From JAFKKS01 sp050187875 (GTDB lineage Bacteria; Pseudomonadota; Alphaproteobacteria; Rhizobiales; Xanthobacteraceae), in NCBI GenBank assembly GCA_050187875.1, contig JBFWXB010000012.1, positions 37,649-101,648 of the forward strand: a DNA stretch of 64,000 nt. The letters are read 5' to 3'. The first letter of the stretch is position 1, and the number at the start of each line of letters is the position of its first letter. The notes beneath the pieces were generated by a model. The model ran no database searches, had not been told where the DNA came from, and saw only the letters and a program-made list of their open reading frames with translations. Of the stretch, positions 16,072-23,987 are shown one piece after another. Both the position numbers and the translations under genes were made by a program.

Positions 16072-18243
16072 ATGAACCGGATTATTTCAAAGGCCCGAGA
16101 ATGGTCCGTTCTGATTGTAGCGCTCGTTGTGGTCGTTGGTGGGCTTTCACTCCTCCAGATGCAATCTGCATCGGCGCCAGGCGGCGACACGTCGTCGCAT
16201 GCCGAGAATAAGCCGGCGCCAGCAGCCCCGTCGCCCCAGGCAAAGCAGACATCACAGACCAATCCCGCGGCGCAGGCGCAGTCGGCGTCATCGGATAACG
16301 CATCAAAGCTGGCGAACCAGCAGGCCGCCGCACCGACAGCAGCGCCAACTCCCAGCTCATCAGCGCCGTCCAAAACGAACGAGGGCGCGGTGCCCGCGAC
16401 GTCTCATGACCATGCGGCCGCAACCAAGGCGCCGGCGGTGGCGCAAAACGCCGCGCCAAAGACGAACGCAACGCCTGCTGCTGCGCCAGCCGCGGCTGCG
16501 CTGAACGAGCAGGCTGCCGCCGGCCGGCAGGTCTATCGGAAGTGTCAAGCGTGCCACTCGATCGAAGCCGGGAAGAACGGCTTGGGGCCAAGTCTCGCCG
16601 GCGTGGTTGGCGCGAAGGCTGGGCACGTTTCCAATTACAATTACTCGCCCGCGATGAAGGGCAGCGGCCTGACCTGGGATGCGGCAACGCTCGACCGTTA
16701 CTTGGCGGACCCGCAGAAGGTCGTTCCCGGCAACAAGATGCCGTTCCCGGGACTGAAAAGCGAGAACGAGCGTCAATCGGTCATCGCTTTCCTCACGGCG
16801 AACTCCGGCGGCGCTGCCGCGGCGCCGTCGGCGGCCGCGCCTCCGCAACCCGCCGCCGCCGCGCAGCCGCAGACGGCACAGCAGGCGCCGGCTACGCCAC
16901 AGGCTCCCGCTGCGCCAACGCCTTCGCCGTCGGCGACGCCGCGGCCGCCGAGCTACCTCCCCGGCGTGCGTTACACGCTGCGAACCGGCATTGCCGAGGG
17001 CCGGATGGTCTTTATCGGCGTCGGCGGCACCATTGACGGACAGATCAATCCGCTGCTGTCGGCGGCGGAGGGGCAGGTCGTGCAGGTGACGCTAATCAAT
17101 GGCGAAGGCGCCGAACACGACATCGTCTTCGCCGATCAGGGCCCTGCCGGCAGTTCGCCGCATATCGTCGGCCGTGGCGCCAGCACCAACATCGCTTTCG
17201 TCGCGTCGAAAGCGGGCGACTACATCTATTTCTGCAGTCTCCCGGGACATCAACTCGCCGGCATGGAAGGCAAGTTCCTGATCACGCCGCAGCCGCCGGC
17301 GCAGACGGTTGTCGAGGCGGATATTTCGCTGAAGCCGACGGAGATGCCGGCACCAATCGGCAAGCGTGAGCCGCAAACGGTGCGTGTAGACCTCGTCACC
17401 GTCGAGCTCGAAGGCCGCCTCGCCGAAGGCACGACGTTCGGCTATTGGACCTTCAACGGCAAAGTGCCGGGCCCGATGCTGCGCGTGCGCGTCGGTGATA
17501 CGGTCGACGTCCATCTGAAAAACGCCGACGGCAGCGCCATGGTCCATTCGGTGGATTTCCATGCCGCGACCGGACCTGGCGGCGGCGCTGCTGCGACGCA
17601 GACCAATCCCGGCGAAACGAAAAGCTTCAAGTTCAAGGCGCTGATTCCGGGCCTTTATGTCTATCACTGCGCCACGCCGATGGTCGCGCATCACATCGCC
17701 AACGGCATGTACGGCCTCATTCTGGTCGAGCCGGAGGAAGGACTGCCGCCGGTCGATCACGAATTTTATGTCATGCAAGGCGAGATCTACACGGCGGCGC
17801 CGTTTGGACAGCACGGCAGCCAGGAATTCGACGTGGAGAAGCTGCTCGCCGAGCGCCCGGAATATTTCGTCTTCAACGGTGCCGTCGGCGCATTGTCGAA
17901 GCTGCACCCGCTGCAAGCGAAAGTCGGGGACACCGTGCGCTTCTTCTTCGGCGTCGGAGGCCCGAACTTCACATCGTCGTTCCACCTCATCGGCGAGATT
18001 TTCGACAAGGTCTATAATCTCGGCGGCGTGCTCAGCGAGCCGTTGCGCGGGGTGCAGACGGTGACCGTGCCGGCGGGCGGCGCCGTCATTACCGAGGCGA
18101 AGCTCGAGGTACCTGGAAACTACACGCTGGTTGACCACGCTCTGTCGCGCGCGGAACGCGGCCTCGTCGGCATCCTGCATGTCGAAGGGCCGACCAATCC
18201 GGAGATTTTCGACGGCAAGATCGAACCGGGCTCCGGGCACTGA
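16072..18243 (+). CDS. Multidomain copper nitrite reductase: membrane anchor + cytochrome c + cupredoxin + NirK
   Basis: This 723-residue protein has an N-terminal membrane anchor (about 12-30), an Ala/Pro-rich linker, a class I cytochrome c domain with CQACH (158-162) and a likely distal Met223, a second Ala/Pro-rich linker (245-293), a plastocyanin-like domain with His349, Cys388, His393 and Met398, and a two-domain NirK core. In the core the type 1 copper ligands (His492, Cys533, His541, Met546), type 2 ligands (His497, His532, His688) and the catalytic Asp495 and His638 are all present. It should reduce nitrite to nitric oxide in the periplasm, with electrons relayed through the fused haem and cupredoxin. 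GGAGGGG lies 5 bases before the ATG. No nor or nnr genes are nearby. Confidence 0.9.
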   Translation: MNRIISKAREWSVLIVALVVVVGGLSLLQMQSASAPGGDTSSHAENKPAPAAPSPQAKQTSQTNPAAQAQSASSDNASKLANQQAAAPTAAPTPSSSAPSKTNEGAVPATSHDHAAATKAPAVAQNAAPKTNATPAAAPAAAALNEQAAAGRQVYRKCQACHSIEAGKNGLGPSLAGVVGAKAGHVSNYNYSPAMKGSGLTWDAATLDRYLADPQKVVPGNKMPFPGLKSENERQSVIAFLTANSGGAAAAPSAAAPPQPAAAAQPQTAQQAPATPQAPAAPTPSPSATPRPPSYLPGVRYTLRTGIAEGRMVFIGVGGTIDGQINPLLSAAEGQVVQVTLINGEGAEHDIVFADQGPAGSSPHIVGRGASTNIAFVASKAGDYIYFCSLPGHQLAGMEGKFLITPQPPAQTVVEADISLKPTEMPAPIGKREPQTVRVDLVTVELEGRLAEGTTFGYWTFNGKVPGPMLRVRVGDTVDVHLKNADGSAMVHSVDFHAATGPGGGAAATQTNPGETKSFKFKALIPGLYVYHCATPMVAHHIANGMYGLILVEPEEGLPPVDHEFYVMQGEIYTAAPFGQHGSQEFDVEKLLAERPEYFVFNGAVGALSKLHPLQAKVGDTVRFFFGVGGPNFTSSFHLIGEIFDKVYNLGGVLSEPLRGVQTVTVPAGGAVITEAKLEVPGNYTLVDHALSRAERGLVGILHVEGPTNPEIFDGKIEPGSGH

Positions 18244-18268
18244 CGCACGGGGGACACAATGCTGCGCT

Positions 18269-18296
18269 GCCGCGTGCCTAAAGCATGACACGCGGC
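18269..18296. terminator. Hairpin between convergent nirK-type and permease genes
   Basis: GCCGCGTG/CACGCGGC (18269-18276 and 18289-18296) forms a GC-rich stem with a 12-base loop in the 69-base gap between two convergent genes. There is no T tract, so termination is inferred from position. Confidence 0.4.
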
Positions 18297-18312
18297 GCGC
18301 TGTAGGCCAGCA

Positions 18313-18984
18313 CTATCGGTTGGGAATCTGCAGCATCCGTTCGGCGCGCTCGAACGCCTTTGCGACAACGACGCACATGAGAAAATAAATCGCGCCGACC
18401 ATGGTGTAGATCGGCAACGCCTTGAACGTCGCATTGGCCAAGAGCTCGCCCGCGCGCATGAGTTCGAGAACACTCAACACCGCGACGAGGGATGAATCCT
18501 TGATGAGGACGAGGGCGTAGTTTCCCAACGCTGGAAGAATGACGCGAAGGGCCTGCGGCGCGACAACGAGGCGGAACCTGGAGAAACGATGCAGGCCAAG
18601 CGCGGCGGCAGCCTCGGTCTGCCCGCTCCCGACCGACTGAACGCCGGCGCGAAAGAGCTCTGCAAGGTAAGCTCCGAAATTGAGGCTGAGCCCGATCACC
18701 CCGGCCGCGAAGGCGGGAAGGACGATGCCGACCTCCGGAAGCGCGTAGTAGATATAAAAGAGCTGGAGCAGCAGGGGCGTGCCGCGGATCAGGGAAATAT
18801 AACCGCGCGTAATCCTCGATATGATGCGATTTTCGCTCATTCGGCCGGCGCAGACGATCAGGCCGACGCTGACCGCGCCGATCGCAGCGACGGCCGAAAT
18901 GGAGAGCGTCAGGACCGCTCCATGCAGGAGCGGTCCGAGGAACGAAATATATTCAGCGAGCCAAGCGGGACTATTTGGCAGCAA
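18313..18984 (-). CDS. Polar amino-acid ABC transporter permease (HisM/GlnP family)
   Basis: This 223-residue inner-membrane permease has the family-typical RGTPLLLQLF block, the ATPase-contact loop with EAAAALGL, and an IKDSSLVAVLSVLEL segment. The family is made of five or so transmembrane helices. Its start overlaps the stop of the upstream binding-protein gene by 14 bases. The unit runs arginase-family enzyme, binding protein, permease, and no ATP-binding subunit lies within it, so the transporter must borrow an ATPase encoded elsewhere. Confidence 0.92.
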   Translation of the reverse strand: MLPNSPAWLAEYISFLGPLLHGAVLTLSISAVAAIGAVSVGLIVCAGRMSENRIISRITRGYISLIRGTPLLLQLFYIYYALPEVGIVLPAFAAGVIGLSLNFGAYLAELFRAGVQSVGSGQTEAAAALGLHRFSRFRLVVAPQALRVILPALGNYALVLIKDSSLVAVLSVLELMRAGELLANATFKALPIYTMVGAIYFLMCVVVAKAFERAERMLQIPNR

Positions 18985-19780
18985 GATCGCCGACGCCCCA
19001 ACGTGTCAAAATCTTCCCTATCTCGCCGTTCGCCTTGTTCTTGGCGATGGACGCATTGACCGCGTCCAAGAGCGATTTGTTTCCCTTCATGACGGCGAGC
19101 GCGACGTAGAACGTCTTTTCGGGCTTGAACTCCTTGACGATATGGACGCCGGTGATCCCCCTATCCTTCATCTGATAGGCGACGCTCGGCGGATCGATAA
19201 GCGCGCCGTCGATGCGCCCCGCCCGCACCTCGGCGAGGATCGTGACATAGTCGGGGTATGTGCGAACTTCTTTGATGCCGGGAACGTTCTGGACGGACTT
19301 GAGCTGCACGCTGCCGGTCAAGACACCGATCGTGTTTCCGGATAGCGAGTGAAGGTCGGTGAAGCTCTTCTTGCTGTCGTCGCGTACGACGACGCCTTCG
19401 CCCCATCCATAGATGGGATTAGAAAAATCGAGAACCTTCGAACGCTCTTCCGTGATGAACAACGGCGCCGACATGAGGTCCGCGCGGCCGGATGTGATCG
19501 TTCCGATCAGTCCACCGAACGGCACTTCGGTGAATTCCGCTTTGATGTTGAGGTCCTTTGCGATCAGCTCGGCAACCTCGACCATGATGCCCGAGAGTTT
19601 GCTGGTCCGCGGATCGACAAAGCCATGCGGCGGCGACGAGGCCGTCGTGACGATCTTTATGGTTCCTTGGGCTTTGAGTTCCTCAAGAGAGGCGGCGTTC
19701 GTCACACTCACCAACGCGGCGAGAGCAGAGGCAGTCAGCAATGCGCGAGTGAAGGCGCCGCAAATACTTTTCGTCATCAT
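18971..19780 (-). CDS. Polar amino-acid ABC transporter substrate-binding protein
   Basis: This 269-residue periplasmic protein has a signal peptide (cleavage near VTNA, about residue 30) and a type II binding fold: GTIKIVTTASSPPHGF, LSGIMVEVAELIAKDL, and GRADLMSAPLFITEERSKVLDFSNP. An AGGAG lies 6 bases before the ATG at 19780. That ATG overlaps the upstream arginase-family stop codon, and the gene's own end overlaps the permease start. The operon context suggests a guanidino or basic amino compound as ligand (inference). Confidence 0.9.
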   Translation of the reverse strand: MMTKSICGAFTRALLTASALAALVSVTNAASLEELKAQGTIKIVTTASSPPHGFVDPRTSKLSGIMVEVAELIAKDLNIKAEFTEVPFGGLIGTITSGRADLMSAPLFITEERSKVLDFSNPIYGWGEGVVVRDDSKKSFTDLHSLSGNTIGVLTGSVQLKSVQNVPGIKEVRTYPDYVTILAEVRAGRIDGALIDPPSVAYQMKDRGITGVHIVKEFKPEKTFYVALAVMKGNKSLLDAVNASIAKNKANGEIGKILTRWGVGDLAAK

Positions 19781-20799
19781 GAACGGCTCCTGTTTTTTGG
19801 AGGTAAGGCAGGAAGAGGCGGCAACGCAGGAAGAGACTTCGAAGCGCGAATGTCGGGCGAATAGCAGGCCAGAACGAGCATTTTCAGCACGCAGGTTCCG
19901 GCGAGATAGGCCGTCATGCCGGCCGTGTCGTGCGGCGGGCTGACCGTGTTGACCTCGAAACCGACGAAGTTGAGCCCCGCCAGACTTTCGAGAAGGCCGA
20001 GCCCTTCGCGGGCGGTGAGGCCGCCCCATGTCGGCGTGCAAACGCCCGGCGCGCATGACGGATCGAAGACGTCCATGTCGAAGCACAGATAGACGGGCTT
20101 GCCCTGCAGGCGTTCCTTGACCTCGGAGACGACAGCTTCGATCCCGCGTTCGAGGAGGTCTGCGCCGGGGATCAGCCCATAACCTTTTTGGCGCGTGTAT
20201 TCGAAGACGCCGTCCATGTAGACGGGACCGCGGGCGCCGACATGAAACGAGTGGGAGAGGTCGACCAAACCTTCTTCCGCCGCGCGCGTGAAGGTCGTCG
20301 CCACGTTGTAGAGGTCGCGCTCGCTGTCGCCGTAGCTCGGGTAGGTGTCGGTATGCGCATCGATATGAAGAACCACGAGGCCGGGATGGCGCGCATGGAG
20401 CGCCCGCATATGCGGCAGGCTAATGGCGCCGTCGCCGCCGAGGACGATCGGGATCGCCCCTTGCGACAGGATGGTCGCAGCCGCCCCTTCGATCGCTGCA
20501 TGAGATTCCAAGACGGACCCGGAAACGACCGCCGCATCGCCGCAGTCGACGAGGCCCAGCGCCGTCAGGGGATTGAAATCGAAGAAAGGCGGCTCATAGG
20601 GCCGCACGAGAGCCGACTGCTCCCTGATCGACGCGGGGCCGAGGCGCGACCCCACCCGCACCGGATGCGTGCCGCAATCGAAGGGCGCGCCGAGGATCGC
20701 GGCGCGGCTTTGCAAGAGGTCGCGGGTAAAAGGCACGCCCATGAAGGTCGGCGGCGCACGGAACGGCGTGGCATCAGATGAAGGCGACAAATCACGCAC
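19777..20799 (-). CDS. Arginase/agmatinase (ureohydrolase) family protein with altered metal motif
   Basis: This 340-residue cytosolic protein has the ureohydrolase fold motifs HIDAHTDT (Asp147, His149, Asp151), FDMDVFDPSCAPG (Asp241, Asp243) and FEVN with Glu282. The first manganese motif, normally GGDH, reads GGDG (121-124), so one metal-binding His is replaced by Gly. Ureohydrolases split urea from guanidino compounds; which one is used here is unknown, and the substitution leaves activity open. It is the first gene of an operon with an amino-acid ABC binding protein and permease and is divergent from a LysR regulator, a typical layout for catabolism of an imported substrate. Confidence 0.87.
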   Translation of the reverse strand: MRDLSPSSDATPFRAPPTFMGVPFTRDLLQSRAAILGAPFDCGTHPVRVGSRLGPASIREQSALVRPYEPPFFDFNPLTALGLVDCGDAAVVSGSVLESHAAIEGAAATILSQGAIPIVLGGDGAISLPHMRALHARHPGLVVLHIDAHTDTYPSYGDSERDLYNVATTFTRAAEEGLVDLSHSFHVGARGPVYMDGVFEYTRQKGYGLIPGADLLERGIEAVVSEVKERLQGKPVYLCFDMDVFDPSCAPGVCTPTWGGLTAREGLGLLESLAGLNFVGFEVNTVSPPHDTAGMTAYLAGTCVLKMLVLACYSPDIRASKSLPALPPLPALPPKNRSRS

Positions 20800-20869
20800 C
20801 GCAGTCGGTTTTTCGATGCGTCATCGTTCTTGCGGCGCACCGCATTGTCAAAGCGGAAAATCTGCGATG

Positions 20870-20888
20870 TTATAAGGCTGCCTTATAA
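20870..20888. promoter_or_regulatory. Perfect 19-bp palindrome, LysR-type operator candidate
   Basis: TTATAAGGC-T-GCCTTATAA is a perfect inverted repeat with nine-base arms. It contains the LysR-family form T-N11-A (20873-20885). It lies between the divergent ureohydrolase and lysR-type genes, 12 bases before the regulator's start codon and 71 bases before the ureohydrolase start, as expected for an autoregulated divergent promoter. Confidence 0.75.
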
Positions 20889-20899
20889 GAGGATGGTCC

Positions 20900-21832
20900 T
20901 TGGATACGCGTTACCTTGAGGTTTTTCGCGCTGTCATGGAGCACGGCTCAATGACGGCGGCAGGTCACCGCCTCGGCCGCTCTCAGTCGGCCATTAGCCA
21001 AACCATTAGCCGGCTCGAGGACGAAGTCGGCATGCCGCTGTTCCGGCGGCAGCGCGGCAAGCTGCAGCCTTTACCCGAAGCGGTCGCCTTTTATGAGGAA
21101 GTCAGCCGCGCTCTCAAGGGCCTCGAGCGCACGGTCCAGGCGGCGCGCGACATCCGGCGCGTCCGGCATGGGCCGCTCGTGGTGGCGACGCAGCTCAGCG
21201 TCGCAATCAGCCTCGTGCCGCGGGTCATTGCGTCGTTCTTGAAACGCCACCCCGGTGTGCTCGTGCGCCTGCTGACGCGCAACTCGCAGGTCGTGCACGA
21301 CCTTCAGGATTGGGAGGCGATCGATCTCGGTTTTGCGGAGATGCCGCCGCAATACGCCTCCAATCCCGTCGATACATTCGATCTTAGATGCGTCTGCGTG
21401 TTGTCGCCGGAGCATCCCGCCGCCGTGCACCCCCGCCTTTCGGCGAAACTGCTCGACGGCGTTCCGTTCATCGCGCTTCACCGCGAGCATATGACCTACG
21501 CGGCGCTCAAGGGCGCCTTTGCAGAGGCAGGGGCGCAGTGGAATGTCGTCGTCGAGACCGAGTTCTTTCTGACCGCGGGATTACTGACCCTCTCGGGCGC
21601 TGGCGTCGCGCTGGTCGATCCCATCACGGCGCTCGATCTTGAGCGGCGCGGATTGGCCATACGGCCGTTTGATCCGGCCATCATCCACTCGTTCGGACTG
21701 TTTCATCCGAAGAATCGCGTCCCGTCGATCTTTGCGAAGGCCTTCGCGGAAATCTTCACGCAGGAGATCACGCCCTTCACCTTGAAGGGCAACGTCGCTC
21801 GCGGGCGGCGCGCCGCGAGCGGTCGCGGCTAA
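20900..21832 (+). CDS. LysR family transcriptional regulator
   Basis: This 310-residue regulator has an N-terminal winged helix-turn-helix (YLEVFRAVMEHGSMTAAGHR, then SQSAISQTISRLEDEVG) and a periplasmic-binding-like effector domain from about residue 90. It starts at a TTG with AAGAGGA six bases upstream; the nearby ATG at 20893 is out of frame. It is divergent from the ureohydrolase-transporter operon across a perfect palindrome, so it probably controls that operon in response to its substrate. The first base of its stop region overlaps the convergent cupin gene. Confidence 0.92.
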   Translation: MDTRYLEVFRAVMEHGSMTAAGHRLGRSQSAISQTISRLEDEVGMPLFRRQRGKLQPLPEAVAFYEEVSRALKGLERTVQAARDIRRVRHGPLVVATQLSVAISLVPRVIASFLKRHPGVLVRLLTRNSQVVHDLQDWEAIDLGFAEMPPQYASNPVDTFDLRCVCVLSPEHPAAVHPRLSAKLLDGVPFIALHREHMTYAALKGAFAEAGAQWNVVVETEFFLTAGLLTLSGAGVALVDPITALDLERRGLAIRPFDPAIIHSFGLFHPKNRVPSIFAKAFAEIFTQEITPFTLKGNVARGRRAASGRG

Positions 21833-22290
21833 GTGGCATTCAGAGCCGACAGTTGCTCAGTGTCGTAGCGGCTTCGCAAGGCCGCGATGGCGTTGGCATC
21901 CGGACGCCTGCCACTCGCAACCAGCTTCACCAACTCCTCGAAATAGTGCTCATGGCCGGGGGGCGAGACGGTCATGATCATCCGCGCGGACTTGTCGCTG
22001 CGGTTGGCGATGTTGTGCGCCACGCCCGGTGGAATGAACACATATGTTCCGGGCGTGGCGTGAACCAGCCGCTCCCCGACCTGCCACTGGCATTCGCCTT
22101 CCAGCACATAGAACGTTTCCTCCTGCGTGCGATGAACGTGCAGGCCGGTCGAGAATCCCGACGGCACGGTCCACTCGAACATCGACGTGTGTTTCGTGTC
22201 CTGCCCGGTCACAAGAAGGACCAGTGGCTGGCCCGCCAAGGACAGCGCTCGGCCTTCTCCCGGCATGCGAATGATGGCCTTTGCACTCAT
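21829..22290 (-). CDS. Cupin domain-containing protein
   Basis: This 153-residue protein is a single small beta-barrel. Cupin motif 1 is visible as GLHVHRTQEETFYVLEG (two His, one Glu, Gly) and motif 2 as PPGVAHNIAN with the third His, so a metal site is complete. The last segment is helical (HYFEELVKLVASG). Such proteins range from dioxygenases to sensors, and no substrate can be deduced. Its 3' end overlaps the convergent lysR-type gene by four bases. It is divergent from the winged-helix/TPR regulator gene. Confidence 0.88.
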   Translation of the reverse strand: MSAKAIIRMPGEGRALSLAGQPLVLLVTGQDTKHTSMFEWTVPSGFSTGLHVHRTQEETFYVLEGECQWQVGERLVHATPGTYVFIPPGVAHNIANRSDKSARMIMTVSPPGHEHYFEELVKLVASGRRPDANAIAALRSRYDTEQLSALNAT

Positions 22291-22418
22291 GATATCCTCC
22301 AGTGTTTGAGGCTTTACGCACGCCTTCGAGCATGCCCCGGGCCGCGGCGGAGGTCGTGAATCCGCGCCGAAAATGCTCTAAATTATTTCCGAACCGGCGC
22401 TCCAGCGAACCTGCGGCA

Positions 22419-23963
22419 ATGATCCACGAATTCGGTCCGTTCCGCCTCGACCCCGTCGCCGAAATCCTGTTTCGCGGCACGGAGCCGATCGTGCTCGGCC
22501 AACGCGCCGTTGCGCTCCTTCGGCTGCTTCTGGAGCAGGCGGGAGTGCCGGTTTCCAAACAATCGCTGATCGATGCGGCCTGGCCCAATCTCAACGTCGA
22601 GGAGAGCAACCTCACGGTTCAGATCGCGGCGTTGCGCCGCGTTTTTGAGGACGTCTCCGGGGGCGCTGCCTGGATCGAGACTTTGCCCCGCCGCGGCTAT
22701 CGCTATGTAGGGCCGACGGTCGTCACGCGTGATCTGCCTGAGGCAGCGAACGGGCCAAGACCTATACTTGCGTTGCCGGACAAACCGTCGGTCGCGGTGC
22801 TCCCGTTTCTGAATTTGAACGGCGATCCCGAGCAGGAGTATTTCGCCGACGGCATGGTCGAAGACATCATTGCAGGATTGTCGCGCATTAATTGGCTGTT
22901 CGTGATCGCGCGCAACTCGAGCTTCACCTACAAAGGGATGACCCTCGATGCGAAGCGCGTGGGTCGCGAGCTCGGCGTGCGCTACCTCGTTCAAGGAAGC
23001 CTGCGAAAGGACACTCGCCGGGTGCGCGTCTCCGCCCAGATGATCGAGGCGGAAACGGGCGGTCATTTGTGGAGCGAACGTTTCGACCGGCCGCTTGACG
23101 ACATTTTCGAGCTGCAGGATGAAATCGCCTTGAATGTGGTCGGCGCCATCGAGCCGAGCCTGCGCCGGGCCGAAGTGGAGCGCGTCAAACGCAAGCGGCC
23201 CGATAGCCTTGATGCTTACGACCTAGTGTTGCAATCCCAAGCGGATGTCTTTTCCGGGATGCCGGCGCAGGTGACAAAAGCGCTGGTTCTTCTTGAGCGC
23301 GCTCTCAAGCTTGATCCCGCGTATGCGTTGGCGCACGCCTTCGCGGCGATGTGCCATCATTGTTTGTTTCTGCGCGCAGGACTCCTTGAGGAGAGCCGCG
23401 CGGCTTCGATCCGTCATGCTCAAGCTGCCATCCTGCACGGTCAGGACGATGCGCTCGCCCTGACCTTTGCCGGTTTCTCCATCGGCATGGACGGGCACGA
23501 CCGCGAGGCCGCCTTTGCGGCGCTCGAGGCGGCGCTGGCGCTGAGCCCATCATCGGCGATCACGTACAACGTCGGCGGCGTCATTTTCGGATGGGCTGGA
23601 GAAGCAGAACGGGCGATCGAATGGGGCGAACGCGCGAGGCGACTGAGCCCGTTCGATCCGTGGGCCTGGTCAGCATTCCATGCCTTGGCGTTAGGGCATT
23701 TCCGGCGCGCGCGCTATGAGGACGCAGCCAAGGCTGCGCAGAAGGCTGTCCAGCTCAACCCCGCGCACAGCATTTCCTACATGCTGCTCGCGGCGGCACT
23801 CGCGAAACTCGAGCAGGTCAAGCGCGCGGAGGCGGCTGCGGCGCGGGTCTTGGAGTTGCAGCCGGGCTTTCGTTACAGCCGGCAATTTTCCGGCGTGAAC
23901 TGCGCGCCGGCGCTTGCCGCGTCGCTTGCCGGCGCGCTCCGCACTTGCGGGCTGCCCGAATAA
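22419..23963 (+). CDS. Winged-helix (OmpR/CadC-type) regulator with TolB-like and TPR regions
   Basis: This 514-residue protein begins with an OmpR-type DNA-binding winged helix (FGPFRLDP to RRGYRYVGPTV, about residues 1-100). A domain that resembles the TolB N-terminal region follows (SVAVLPFLNLNGDPEQEYFADG, LVQGSLRKDTRRVRVSAQ). The C-terminal half has tetratricopeptide-like helices (LKLDPAYALAHAF, LSPFDPWAWSAFHALALG, VQLNPAHSISYMLLAAAL). Unlike CadC it has no obvious transmembrane segment. The ATG at 22419 gives the domain-typical start. The family is common in rhizobia and often linked to adenylate cyclase domains, which are absent here. Targets are unknown. Confidence 0.87.
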   Translation: MIHEFGPFRLDPVAEILFRGTEPIVLGQRAVALLRLLLEQAGVPVSKQSLIDAAWPNLNVEESNLTVQIAALRRVFEDVSGGAAWIETLPRRGYRYVGPTVVTRDLPEAANGPRPILALPDKPSVAVLPFLNLNGDPEQEYFADGMVEDIIAGLSRINWLFVIARNSSFTYKGMTLDAKRVGRELGVRYLVQGSLRKDTRRVRVSAQMIEAETGGHLWSERFDRPLDDIFELQDEIALNVVGAIEPSLRRAEVERVKRKRPDSLDAYDLVLQSQADVFSGMPAQVTKALVLLERALKLDPAYALAHAFAAMCHHCLFLRAGLLEESRAASIRHAQAAILHGQDDALALTFAGFSIGMDGHDREAAFAALEAALALSPSSAITYNVGGVIFGWAGEAERAIEWGERARRLSPFDPWAWSAFHALALGHFRRARYEDAAKAAQKAVQLNPAHSISYMLLAAALAKLEQVKRAEAAAARVLELQPGFRYSRQFSGVNCAPALAASLAGALRTCGLPE

Positions 23964-23987
23964 CGTCGCGTTGAGTGCGTGCGGCCG

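Noticed and set aside
22419..23963. CadC-like membrane-bound regulator
   Set aside because: The DNA-binding domain fits, but no transmembrane segment separates it from the TolB/TPR region.
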